Notes: generated by a model not told the origin, from the sequence alone. A stretch of DNA of 64,000 nucleotides from Gnetum montanum (GCA_015680685.1 MNCI01009062.1:379048-443047); one strand, 5' to 3'; positions 11,301-22,384 are shown, counted from the stretch's first letter. Made by a program: numbers and translations.

Positions 11301-11870
11301 GACAGCTCGAATGAAACCAGTCTGATAAAGTTTGGTGATCTCATTGCGAACTGCCAATGCCACCTCGGGTTTAACCTTTCGTGCTTTTTGCATTACTAGC
11401 CTCAATTTTGGATCAAGGATAATGTTGTGCTAGACTATTCGAGGGTCCAACCCAGGCATGTCCATGTATGAACAAGAAAATGCCTTTATGTTATCCCTAA
11501 GCACATTCTCTAGGTCTTTGGCCAGTTGAGGTTGTAATAATGTACTTAGTTTTAACATTTTGAATTCTCCATCAGGCATGGTGATGGGGGTTTCGGTCAA
11601 CGGGTCTTCGGTAATGTTTCCAGCTTCTATGTCAAGGGGCTTCATCATACCTTTGTAGTTGTCTAGTGTTTGTTGTGTTGAGGCTATGATTGCATCGTTC
11701 GTTGATGAACTTAAGTGGATGAGATTTATGTCAATGTCCCTTGTGATCTTTCCATACAGCCCATCGATGATTAATGGTCTGGATAGATGCTGACAATCCA
11801 TCGGGCTTGCTCCTGCTAATAAATAGAGAGTAGAATGAGGTGATGAGTATTGTTCAATATTCTCTGACAA
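8334..11870 (-). pseudogene. pol: Element A pol: RT, RNase H, aRNase H, integrase
   Basis: Copies genomic RNA into DNA and integrates it. On the minus strand: RT (11870 to about 10590) with VDYAEWVSNMV, SFMDGFSGYNQI and the catalytic YMDD box; first RNase H (about 10590-10200); a second, archaeal-type RNase H (about 10090-9640) with NNIAEYEGLLRGL, GDSQLVLNQV and NTIADALATLA, which places the element in the Tat lineage; integrase (about 9480-8334) with a zinc-binding region (HDGLCGGH; the second cysteine of CxxC is now Tyr in CSTYQRH), the core motifs GLDLIGP and ITDNGPQF, and a NPTNHLFLK tail. The first aRNase H aspartate position reads NFEEAS instead of the FDG type. Several stops and frameshifts split the frame. 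RT starts far from protease because the antisense gene lies between them. Confidence 0.92.
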
Positions 11871-11894
11871 CTTAAATTATGTGCACGTGCATAA

Positions 11895-12110
11895 TGGTGG
11901 TTTATCGTCACACCGGGACGCATGGCAGTTTAAGGCCTTACCGGGCCGTGGGTGGTAGTTTAAGACCTTTTCGGGCTGCAAGGGATTTGTATGTTGTAGT
12001 TTAAGGCCTTACTGGGCCAACATGGCAATTTAAGGCCATATCGGGCCGTCATGGCAGTTTAGGGCCATACCAAGACGCCATGGCATTTTAGGACCATACT
12101 GGGCCGTGTA
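11895..12110. repeat. AGTTTAAGGCC mini-hairpin array upstream of antisense gene, element A
   Basis: Seven or so units of AGTTTAAGGCC-n6-GGCC type. The unit at 11934-11947 has arms GGCC/GGCC with loop TTACCG. The first unit has arms CGTC/GACG. The array lies between the RT start and the TATA box of the antisense gene, and is conserved in E at 59570-59705. Confidence 0.8.
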
Positions 12111-12310
12111 ATGTTTGCGCTAGAATGTTTGGTGTGAACACGTGAAGTTGGGTTTACAGGGGAACCAGAATGTAGTAATTTTTGTTTTATTTTATATATA
12201 TATATATTTGTTTATTTTTTTTATTTTTTGAGCAAATTTTGATTAAAATGATTGGAAAAATGCAAAAAGGAGGCAAACCAGAAGGAGGCGGCGGTGGTAG
12301 TGGCAGAGTC

Positions 12311-12319
12311 TATATAAAG
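12311..12319 (+). promoter_or_regulatory. TATA box of the antisense gene, element A
   Basis: TATATAAAG followed by a G run, 307 bases before the ATG at 12618. Element E has the same box (59892-59900) in the same relative position. It points along the antisense gene, opposite to gag-pol. Confidence 0.65.
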
Positions 12320-12339
12320 GGGGGGGGTCATTTGTCACA

Positions 12340-12600
12340 TTGTTGAATTTTCAACGAGCGTAAGTATCGAGCGTAAATATTGAGCGTAGATGACCCAGTG
12401 TAAGCGTAAACCACTAAACCCTGGCGTAAGCGTAAGCATGAGAGTAAGCGTAAAACCTCAAACCCTGAGCGTAGACATAAATGACTAAACCTCAGTGTAA
12501 ACATAGAGCATAGAAGTTTAAGCATCAACATAGAGACTCAGACTCCAGCGTAGAGGCTCAGGGTAGGCATAAAGATCAAAGCATAAATATGTCAATCCCA
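12340..12600 (+). repeat. GCGTAA/GCGTAGA repeat leader of the antisense gene, element A
   Basis: Transcribed-leader candidate between TATA box and ATG, made of many AGCGTAA, AGCGTAGA and GCATAAA repeats. The E copy (59940-60140) is similar. Confidence 0.65.
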
Positions 12601-12617
12601 GCGTAGAGGACATTGAG

Positions 12618-15600
12618 ATGGGCAAAGGCAAGGAAGTGGAAGGCTAGGGGAGGAAGGGACCTGAACTAACCTTCACGGAGGAGAGCGAGATTATGCTGCA
12701 GTGTCTACCTAGGCCAAGGGTTCCATCGTGGCCTAATCTTCACATAGGTAGGCTCTGATCCTATCTCTGTTAGTTATTTTCATCTGTACCAGTTTCTTAG
12801 CTTAAACAGTCAGCGTAGAGGGTTCGGCATATACGGTCGGCATAGACAGTTAGCGTAGACAATTTCCTTGGCGTATACACCAAGCGTAGACAGTCAGCGT
12901 AGACATATAGCATAGAAGGTTTCTATACTCTAAGCGTATACTGTACATAGCCTAAGTTGTTTGTAGCGTAATCTATTTTATCAATGCATAGCGTAAAGAA
13001 ATTTCCAGCATGAAGCGTAGATGATTTTATCAGCATATACGCTGACTATTTGCTCACAGCGTCTAGCGTAGACTATTTACACAGTGTTCAGCATAGACTA
13101 TTTACATAGCATACACTGTTTATGCAGCGTATACGCTGGAGGCTATTACAGCATACACACCGAGGGTTTTTTGCGGTGTATACACTGAGGATAAACAGTT
13201 TGTTCAACGGCATATACGTCGTGTTAGGTAGAGCGTAAACAATTTTGATAGCATATACGCCAGGTTAGGCAGCGTATACGCTGAGCGTAAATAGTAATTT
13301 TTCTAAGTGTCAGCTTATAATATGAAATTTTATTTTTCGTCTGCTTTTCATGTATGGCTGATCTACCGTGGCATTTTGGTTGCTTGCAGGGACACTGAAC
13401 CTTTTCTCCTGGTGGTTGAACTCGTTGGGGTGCTAACGTGGTTTGGTCCCATTGAGGCTGATGAACCTACCCCGGATTTGACTGTTGACAACAATGGGAT
13501 CTGGTTCAGAGAAGGGGCGTGTGAATTCCTAGCCTTCATGCTGGACAATTTTAAAGTGGTGGTCTGGTCGCATATCAGTGAACTGGTGGCACGGAGCATG
13601 CTTGAGGCCATGTTGCCAGGAGCCTCAGAGGGTGTCACGGTCTTCATGGAAGACATTGATGAGGGGCTGCTTGTGATCAAGGGTGGCCCCTCTGGTGAAA
13701 CAAAATCCACTCGTCTGTTAATGCGCGTGTGGGCCCAATTTTCGTGAGGGCGCGATTATCTGAACAACACTCTATTTTTAGCTGCACTCGTGCACACGTT
13801 GTTCCAAAATCCTCCTGGTATCATGTACTGGGTGGATAGGTAGGATCTTTTAAGCTCTTTGTTTCTATTTTTTATGTCGTTTGGCCTTTGCTTCTGTTTT
13901 GACAAATGTTCTTTCATAGGCCCCAAGTTAACCTGGACAGAACATGCATTGAGGATGATGGACTTGCTTTAGCTCGTACCACTCTAGAGGCCTTTATGGT
14001 AGGTCCCACCCTTCATGGAGCTGTATTAGCTCAAACCAAGGGTGATATTATACATTTTTACAAAATATTCTCTAGAGCGTTCACTCAATGCACAGCTCGT
14101 GGATGGTTGCATGGAGATTGGTTGCCGAAGGGACCAATTTTTCCTCGCGACTCTGACTTGGGTAGCATCTCTAAGTCCACAACTAAAGGTAAATGACAAA
14201 TGTTTTCTAGATGTGTTAACATGTTTGTTCGACTACTGGGGGTTATACTGATATGATGATTTTGAATTGTATCTACAATTGATGTCCCTCCCGGCGGAGA
14301 CCCTGTCGCAACCGGACGAACTGAGACTACCCTATTAATGAAGTTCGGGGAGGTTAGCAAGGCTCAAAAAATGGTTGCGCACTCATGCCCTGTCATCCAT
14401 CATTTGTTGTTTAGATGATGCTGACCTTATGGAGCTCTTTACGACCCCTAGCCATGATGTGTCAATAGCAGAAATGATCGGGATTGTGGATTCCTTCAAT
14501 GAGTCTGTCTCTTACTACAGCACCCGGATTAAGGGTGTTAAGATAGTTTTCCATCTGTCGTCTAAATTCTTTTTGAACTTTTTTGGTGTATCGGCGGATG
14601 GTATAAATGTAGTTTTAGATAGGGCTCATAAAGAGCTCCATACGGTTCGTGAATTAGAGGACTAGTTGGGCATTGCCAAGGGTGCCAAGGGATTCCCTAT
14701 GCAAGGGAAGGCAAAGGTTAAGGAGGTGAATGAATTATATCCCCTGTTTAGGGCACGTGTATTTTCTAAATCCCTTTCCCAGGTGTGGAGTCTTGGGGTT
14801 GAAGCTATATGTATTATGTGCACCATCCTAGAAACTGACATGCGTTATAACTGGGCCTAATTTTTGTTGTCGGGCTTGCACAAAGAGATAGTGCAATTCT
14901 GCTCGAATGTCGAGGCACAGTTTCACTTTACTTTTGCCTTCTTTGTCGATTATCTTTGCCGCTTAGCCAATTTTCTGGTGGTTCGTGTGGACAACAAGTA
15001 TGTTCTACGGGATCGCAGTCAACTATCCCGCCTGTGGATCAACCACTTATTTGAAACAGCCAAGTCCCAGGATGCGCCCAAGGGAATTGATGAATCTGTC
15101 TCTATCACGATAGGGGGATCATCTGGTACCTCAATCCACACACGTGACAGTGTGGGGTTGGAACCAGACGATGTGCCTTATACTACAAAAAGAGCAGAAC
15201 GGGTTATCAAAGAAACCATTGGCAAGGCCACGTCAAAGCTGACAAAACGTGAACGTTCAACCGAGGAGGCCTCAAATGTGGACGAGCCACGGGTAAAGCG
15301 CATGCAATTCAAGATGCCTGCCTGAGGTAAGTAAACTTAGTATCCTTATTGCTTTATCTTTTTCATCTTACTCATGATTTTTACTTGAACCACTTACATG
15401 TTACTGATGCCTTCAGACTTGATTTGAGAAGTGAGGAGACAGGAATTAGAGATGATCATTGAAGAGGAGGAAACCAAAACGGAGTTATTGACTGATGAGG
15501 AAGAGGCTGATAAGAATCAAATGGAAAAATCGGAGGAGCTACGGGAAGACACCATGGAGACTGAGCTAGTGGATGACCAGAGTGGTGTCGATGAAATGTT

Positions 15601-17023
15601 CAGTAGCTTCCTCAAGAGAAAGTTGGACCTTGGTGATCCTCCAAACCCAGAAGGGTATAGGGAACATGGTATATTTTCTTTTATTTTGTTATTCTATTAT
15701 GTTACTTTGTGAGTTGTTGTTTTATGGTGTTTTTATTTTATTTTTTATTGCTGCTAGGCGAAGGTAGTGAAACCAGAACGATGCGGTTGGACGTGCCTAT
15801 GAAAATGGCTCCCCCTGAAAGAACCGTGGAGGTTAGTCCATCTCGCACTCGTGGACCATTTACTTGGACAAAGATGCCAAGTAAAATGGATTTTGTGGCT
15901 GGTATCACTAAGGAATTTGTTGAACGAATTCAGGAGGTCCACCCTAAGATAGGTATATATGTTTCGATTTGTTTGCAACTTTTAGAGTTTCACACCTTGT
16001 TTTTGTCATTTTAGAGTTTGTTCTTTTCATGTGCGCAGGTGCTAAACTGAGGTGGGATCCTTCTGAGACAGTTAACATAGAGAGTTTACCTACATTATCC
16101 CCAGAAGTCGAGCAGGTGCCTAGGCTAGTTTATGAGGAAGTGGCGGAGGGTCTCGTTCACAATGCCAAATCGTTGTGGACCTGTAGGCATTCAGTCGAAC
16201 AGTTGTGGTTACAAATTCAAATAAAGGAGAAGGAGGTTTCCGAATTATCAGTTGAGTGTGACGATCTCAAGGCTCGGTATGAGTTCACCTCTACTAAACT
16301 AAGTGGTGATCGCTCTTGGTAGACCTTCGAGGTTACGTATACCAGGTATTGGAATCTGCTCAATTATCACGCATCACTGACATGGAGACTAGCAGAGCGT
16401 AAGGCTTAGATAGACCTACTAAACCTCAAGTGTCAAGATTGGAAAGCTTTCGCTTCCAAGGTATGAAAATGGGATCAGGATGAAAAGAACCATAAACATC
16501 ATTATAAGAAATCGTTGAAAGAAGTATCCATTGAAAAGCGTCAACTAGAAATGTTTGTGGAGGGTCTGGGTCTGCGCTCTGCTTTTGATACCTTTGCTCA
16601 AAACACAACTTTCAAGATGGAATCACCTACAAGGATAATCATGAATGATTCTGGGGAGGTATCTGTGGGTGAATTCCCTCTAAAGAATCCTACCTAGTCA
16701 GCTATTGATAAGGGGAAGGCCTTGGCAGATGTCGACCTAGGCCTTGACGGGACCGACTGGACCAGTGTCTCAAAAGAGGAAATCCTTCGCTGGTTGGAAT
16801 TCGGCTTGGGGGGATGTCCTGCGGTAAGCATTTTGTTATTATGAACTTCATTCATTGCACATTGTTTGAAATTTTATCTTTCTCTTGTTCTTACATTGAT
16901 TGTCTCTTTTTACATTTTCAGGATGAAGGTGGTGACGATGTCTACGAAGCTAATCCCAGTGAAGCGGGGGACCCTGATGTCAGTGGGTCTAAAGGGGACG
17001 ACCCTCCCATCCTAGATGTTTAG
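12618..17023 (+). pseudogene. Antisense gene of element A: HAD/FCP1-like N-terminal domain, unknown middle, coiled-coil-like end
   Basis: Eight exons read from GT..AG junctions and comparison with C and E: 12618-12747, 13390-13839, 13920-14188, 14279-15326, 15432-15668, 15758-15952, 16039-16823, 16922-17023. Exon 1 begins MGKGKEVEG. Exon 2 (450 nt) has FLLVVELVGVL, then GIWFREGACEFLAFMLDNFK and VVWSHISE, matching the layout of FCP1/NIF phosphatases (a DLDxTL strand, then RPGxxEFL and FxxxVWSS), but both catalytic Asp of motif I are replaced (E-L-V). Exon 4 has YYSTRIKGVK, KGFPMQGKAK and an RNWA-type segment of unknown function. Exon 5 is acidic. Exon 7 has heptad-like LWLQIQIKEKEVSEL. Lesions: one base short in exon 1, exon 4 acceptor CAA instead of CAG, several stops. 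Role unknown; an expressed element-encoded regulator or a captured host gene are both possible. Confidence 0.8.
12800..13290 (+). repeat. AGCGTATACGCT-rich intron 1 of the antisense gene, element A
   Basis: Intron 12748-13389 is packed with AGCGTAGACAGT and GCGTATACGC motifs, the same words as the LTR U3 array. E intron 1 (60274-61136) has a better preserved version. Confidence 0.75.
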
Positions 17024-17282
17024 TTTTTATTTGTTTTTTCATTTTTTGACTCAAATTTATATAGGAATTGTAAATTAAGATGAATGAAACTAGTTAACCT
17101 TTGTACTTGTACATCATTTCATATATAAAACATTTTGTTGATTTTGAGTTTAATTGCAAACACGACACGGAAATGTAAAATGTTTTGGTTCATTTTTGTG
17201 GTTTAAGTGTAATGCGTGGATGTAATTATAAGTTGCAGTATAATGATAAACAAAAGAGAAAAACAAAGCATAAGTGGATGTT
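17024..17282. other. 3' flank of the antisense gene, element A
   Basis: A+T-rich sequence after the stop at 17021-17023, a likely 3'UTR of the antisense gene. No gene seen. Confidence 0.4.
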
Positions 17283-17450
17283 CTAGTTTAAGGCCATTTC
17301 GGGCCAGATTCGCACTAGTTTAAGGCCATTTCGGGCCCCAGCGTAAGCAAGGAGTGTTTCGAACGACACGGGTGGGTTTCTTGTTTGACCGACCATTTCT
17401 GATCGTGGCTAGTTTTATGTCATTGTGGACATGGTAGTTTAACATCATTT
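17283..17450. repeat. AGTTTA mini-hairpin array downstream of antisense gene, element A
   Basis: Two tandem AGTTTAAGGCC-ATTTCG-GGCC units (first arms 17292-17295 and 17302-17305), then ATGTC/GACAT (17417-17432) and a degenerate CATC unit. So arrays bracket the antisense gene on both sides. Confidence 0.75.
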
Positions 17451-17499
17451 TAGATAGTTGTTTTTCATTATTCATTGGTTTAGTAATTTTTTGATTTTT

Positions 17500-18744
17500 T
17501 CACATTTTTACGTTGGGAGCAGAGTTAGCGAGTATGATTCTATATTCAGCATCCCCTTCGCTGATCACATTGAAGGGTAATTCAGCCCAAGGGATGTCTG
17601 ATGGAATTGTTTCCACATTCTTATTTTCTTGCGCTTCAGCGTGTATCACGGTTTCTGTGTTAGTTGTGGTCTCTAAGTGAGGTTGCGTATGTACAATGTT
17701 GGGCCCAGGTAGTTCTATTTTGGGTGGTTTTTCTACTGTGTTTAAAGGATTATCCCTTCTCGATTGTTGTTCATTTATGTCATGTTGTCTAGGCTTTTCA
17801 AGCTTAACCTTTGAGCCTTGGTCTATATTTATGTATGATGAGATGATGGGTGTAGCAGCCTCCCCGTGTATGATGATTTCACCACCTTCATAAGGTAGAT
17901 GAATCTCTTGGTGTATAGGGGATGAGACTACTTTTAGTTGGGCTAACCAAGGCCTTCCTAATATTAGGTTGAATCCTGACATCTCATCGATTACTACGAA
18001 TTCGGTGGATGTGGGGAATTGGTCCCCTGCTATGGAGTCCAAGGTCACGGTGCCTTTAACTATCACACATGACCAGCTGAATGATTTCAAGCATGTGGTG
18101 GTAGTTGGTCTGATTTCCTCTATGAGCTCGAGTTGTTCGATGATGGGATATGGGACTACGCTTGTGGCAGCTCCATCATCTACATGGACCCTATGTATCT
18201 GGAATTGGTTCACTCTTATTGTTATAAACATAGGAGTTGTTGTTATCTCCTCTATTTTCTTATCCACTTTGATGTTATCGTTATGGAAACTTAATGGTTT
18301 GGAAGTTGACCCTTGGGGCGAGTACATTACCATATGAATCAAAGGTTCATTTGGAGGCAAGTCCTCATTTACTGGGATAGATGTTAACATGCGCACCAAA
18401 GCTTCACGATGTGTTTGAGATGTTAAAACTAGGTCATATAAGCTTAGCAAAGTATTCTTTTGTTTGAGTGCTTATGTGACTTGTGTTAGGGCTGTTGCTA
18501 GGTCTCTACTGTTGGGCGCGTGTTTATCGACAGTAACATGGTCCATTGGGCCCAGGAGTTTTATTTCGTGCATCGTTGGTTTATTATTTTCTTTTGGAAT
18601 TGTTGATTCATGCGTATCATGTTTTTTGGATGATTCCCCCTCATGACTTGTATTTGATTGATCGTTAGGTTGTGTTACGGGTATCGCATTTAATGGAGTG
18701 GGTTTAGAAGGTCCTAAGGCTAGCCGTTGATGCTCCTTTTCCAA
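17500..18744 (-). pseudogene. Element A protease region
   Basis: Aspartic protease that would cut the gag-pol polyprotein. Two frames in series: 18744-18472 starting MEKEHQRLALGPSKP, and 18450-17500 with the active-site strand VHVDDGAATSVVPYPIIE and the flap-distal NLILGRPWL motif. The usual D-T/S-G is D-D-G-A here, as in the C and D copies, so this may be the lineage form and not a lesion. The frame ends at ANSAPNVKM before the hairpin array and the antisense gene. C has the matching end (PTPNIKI). A GT lies just after the asparagine codon (AAC GTAAAAATG), a possible but unproven splice donor. Confidence 0.9.
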
Positions 18745-18779
18745 GTGCTCACACGTAAGCCTGTCCGCTAAGCATTCTC

Positions 18780-21711
18780 ATGTGTGACGCAGGGGCGCAG
18801 TTGGTTTTGAGGCCTCAGATTACCTTGGGATTCGTACTATGTAAGAAGTCGGGTGGGGTCATGTTTGGACAGTCGCTTGCAGTTGGGTGTTAGACCAGCT
18901 AGGCACCTTGATGACATAGGGACCGGGTTTACTTTGCGTTTGCGAGGTGGGAGATTGGTAATCATTAGGACTATCGGGTGTCCTAACGATGTATCAGGTT
19001 GGTTTAGGTGGAGGTTGGACCTCCACTGTTGCGACTGTGGGTGGCACTCGGACTACATAAGGGGCAGGCCGAGTAGGAGGGGTTGGTAGATTTGAGGAAG
19101 TGACGGCGGGAGGTATATGCACCACGTATGTTTTTTCACATGTCGGGGTGTTAGGAGTCGTTACGGTGGGGGGTACGCAGATGACATATGGCTGCTGCAG
19201 GGCATATGATGATTGAGGCATGGATGTTGATGCAGTGGGAGGAATATGTACTACAAATGGCTTGTTGGACGTTTGTTGTTCATGGTTAGGGTAGACGGTG
19301 TTAATTCTTGGCATTTCAGTTTCGTTATATAGGTAGATTGTGTTAATAATGTACGATGCCTCTTTGGTATTTAGTGGATCTTTATACACACCCATAGCAT
19401 GGTTCTGAGGTTGGACCGGGTTGGCCTCATCAAAAGTGATTTGGCCTCCATCGATCATTCGTTGTATGTCTTGTTTCAGGGTGAAACAGTAATCCATGCC
19501 ATGCCCATTATGTTGGTGATAGTCACAGAAATGGTCCATCCTAAAACCTTTGGGTACTGGGGGTTCATCCGGCATTGCTAGGCTCAGGTTCTGAACCAGT
19601 TAACAGAATCGATCATGTCTTTGGATTGCTGTTGAGGACAACTATTTATGTTTCATTAATCCAGCCCTCAAGAGTTGATCGAATAGCTGGGATGGCTTCA
19701 TAGGCAATGATGTATATTGGGAGGGTTCTTTCCTCTCAAAGTTTCTCATATGGTTTGGTGTTGGATTCTGTGATGAGGAGGATTCTGGTGTTGTCATGGG
19801 AGTAGGTTTAGTATAATTAGTAGGGGCCACTGGTAGTTTGTTTTGTTGTGCCACATTTTCTTGTTGCATTTCCGCTATTGCCGCTATAGTTGTTTTAGCC
19901 TTTTCTTTATCTTTCTTACTGTGTTGATTTTTGAAGGCTAAATACATAGGATCATGGCTATTTTGCGCCACCTCCTCTATATTTTTAATCTGTACAAAGG
20001 CTTGATTAATGTTATGCACATTGAGGTAATATAGCTTGGATTTGAAAAAGTTGTTAACAGCCCCCTTTAGAATGGTGAGCAGATATGTCTGTGGGATTGG
20101 CTCATGGAGCTCGTTGAGAGCAGCGCTCCACCTCTGGATGAATTTTTGTACGGGTTCTAAAGGTGCTTGTTTGACCTGTATAAGGCTATCAAGTGTCGCT
20201 TCAGGTTTCAAGTTATACTTGAACCTGGTAACGAATTGATGTAACAACTCTTCCAAGGAAAATATCGAGTTTCTTGGCAAGGCCCGATACCAATCAAGTG
20301 CTCTCCCTGCAAGGAACATAGGGAACACTCGCAAAATGGCGTGTGGCCATGCCTGAAGTAACACGCACTCTAGTCTAAATGTTATAAGGTGAGAATTGGG
20401 GTCTGTATCCCCGTTATATTTAGTTAGCATAGGCAATGATACGCCTTTGGGTAAGGTTAGGGGTGGAATGGAAGAGCTGATGGGGTCATCGTGGTAAAAG
20501 TCTACTACCTTCAACTCTCTGTCGATAGCTGTTTTGAAGCGTTTGACCTTATCAGTTAGTTCTTGCATTAGTTTTTTAGCCTCTACCCAGTCTTGAGCGC
20601 TAGGTGAGGTGGCAGCTTGGGGATGTGGTACAGTGTACAAATTAGATTGTTGAATAGTAGGTTGGAAGGTTGAAAGCTGTGTAGTTGGCGATTGTACTTG
20701 TGGAATGTTTATAGCAAATGGCATCAGGGGCAGCATATTGTAAGCAAGGGGTTGCTGTTGTTGTGATTGTGTTTGGGGGATGTTGACCGATGGCATTGTA
20801 TGAGGTGGTATGTTGTAGTGAGGGGGTTGATGTGGTTGAGCACCCATCGCTGCCCATTTCCCAGTCATGTTTTTTGTAGGAATCCCCTGAACTTGTTGAG
20901 TTATGGTGGTAAAAGGGGCTCCATGAGTTTGGACCCGGGGGATATAATGGACAGACGTAGATGCCGGTATCACATGCAGCATCCTGATCACGCAAGGCAG
21001 GAAGGTTGCCCCTACATTATTTTGAGGGGGTTACATTTGTAAGAACGGGGGTGTCGTAGATGCGGGAGGAATTGCGAGGGGAAGCATGTTGACTTGAACG
21101 TCAGTTGGTGGAGGAATGGGGATGAGTGCAGCTACGTCTTGTTGAGGCGCATGCGCTTGCGTGATGTTCAGTGGCTGGAGGGATGAAGTTTCACCCGTGA
21201 ATGGGTGAAACAGCGGGTTTATATAAGTTTGTGGGCTAAGGGTATGGTACGAGTTTTCATGTTTGGACTAGGTAGCGAACGCGTCCTCCTCTTTCGGTTG
21301 AGGGTTTACTACAGGATGATCTAGCGACTAGCTCCTTTGCAAGAGGAGTTGTGTGATGAGCTCAGAGTAAGGCTATGGAACAGGGATGATATCGTACAGG
21401 GAAGGAATGAACTCTTGCCCTCCCCAGTAGAAAAGTTCGTATTGCCTTTTAACTTCTATTTCGGCTCGGTCTACAGCTAAGCTATATTGTATTTTTAGGC
21501 ATATGAAGTTGTACTAGTGTTGACTTATGATGTTAGATGATGGGTTCATCCCTTGCAACCTAAAGGATTGGCGAGGCCCCACTATGGGTTGTGCTGTGGG
21601 CTGTTGGACCGTGGGCTATTGGACAGCCATGGTGCCTACAATGTCGGTGACTTGGGTGGTTGTAGCGATGGTGTTTGTGGTGTTCATGATGAGCAGTTGA
21701 GAATATGACAT
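18780..21711 (-). pseudogene. gag: Element A gag
   Basis: Structural protein that would form the particle. Starts at the ATG at 21711 (MSYSQLLIMNTTNT). Long intact frame 20991-19642 includes LTKYNGDTDPNSHLITFRLE, a RALDWYRALP segment and FVTRFKYNLKPE, conserved in plant Ty3/gypsy gag. The next part (19575-18994) has the zinc-knuckle-like CDYHQHNGHGMDYC, of the C-x2-H-x4-H-x4-C form seen in Tat gag. Between knuckle and protease is a proline-rich run of repeated PYVVxVPPTV units. The N-terminal third (21711-21000) is interrupted by stops. C gag is collinear; B and D gag are more distant. Confidence 0.9.
18850..19340 (-). repeat. PYVVxVPP protein repeat between gag knuckle and protease, element A
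   Basis: At least six copies of a unit of about 20-28 codons with core P-[FY]-V-V-x-[VI]-P-P-[TA]-V. C has a similar run at about 40995-41390. It may be a flexible spacer or late-domain-like region; function not known. Confidence 0.7.
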
Positions 21712-22361
21712 AGTGAAGGGATATGGAATTAGTATACTTAGTGTAGCATAGACCTACGTTTGTGGCATACAGCGTATACACTGGGTCTCAACGTATAGGC
21801 TTTAGCGTAGACAACGTATAGGTATACAACGTATAGTGTCAGCATAGAGAATCTATGGCATAAAGCATACAGTGTATGCGTTGAGCAGCGTATATAGCAT
21901 CAACGTACAGTGTAAACGGGGTTACAACATATAGAGTGCAACGTACATGGACGGTAGTGTAAACGAGTTTAGGGCATAGCGTAGACAAAGTCAACGTACA
22001 GCGTAGATGGTATCTATGGCGTAGAGAGTGCAGCGTAAATTTAGCAGTTGCGTATATGTCAGCAGCTTAAATAGAGTTATGTGTGTAGTGTAGACAAACT
22101 CTACAGCATAAAATGTATAGCATAGATAGGGTCTACAGCATATAGCGGACAACGTATGTTCAGCAGCGTAGACATTGGAAGAGGTGTAGATGGTAAGCTT
22201 TAGACGAAGCAACGTAGACGCTCATCAGCGTAGACGCTGGATAGTTTGCAGGTAGTTTTAAATCGAGCAGCGTAGATGCTGAGAGGTTTGCAAACAGGAT
22301 CGACGTATACTCGACAGCATAGACGCTGAGAGCTCTAAGGCACAGTAAGTTGTAGGTAGAT
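21712..22361 (-). other. Leader of element A with AGCGTA repeats
   Basis: Noncoding leader between PBS and gag. From about 21740 to 22350 it is made of AGCGTAGAC, GCGTATAC and CAACGTA motifs. No gene seen. Confidence 0.7.
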
Positions 22362-22379
22362 GCCCTCCTTCTAGCACCA
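22362..22379 (-). other. Primer binding site of element A
   Basis: Minus strand TGGTGCTAGAAGGAGGGC, five bases from the 5' LTR. Shared with B, C and D. It does not match the common plant initiator-Met primer (TGGTATCAGAGC). Confidence 0.8.
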
Positions 22380-22384
22380 ATTTC

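Noticed and set aside
12311-17023. Antisense gene as an independent host gene into which elements inserted
   Set aside because: The same gene lies between protease and RT in three separate elements with no LTR or TSD at its borders, so it is part of the elements.
17969-18337. Plus-strand frame of 122 codons
   Set aside because: Shadow of the A protease on the opposite strand, which has the VDDGA and LILGRPWL motifs.
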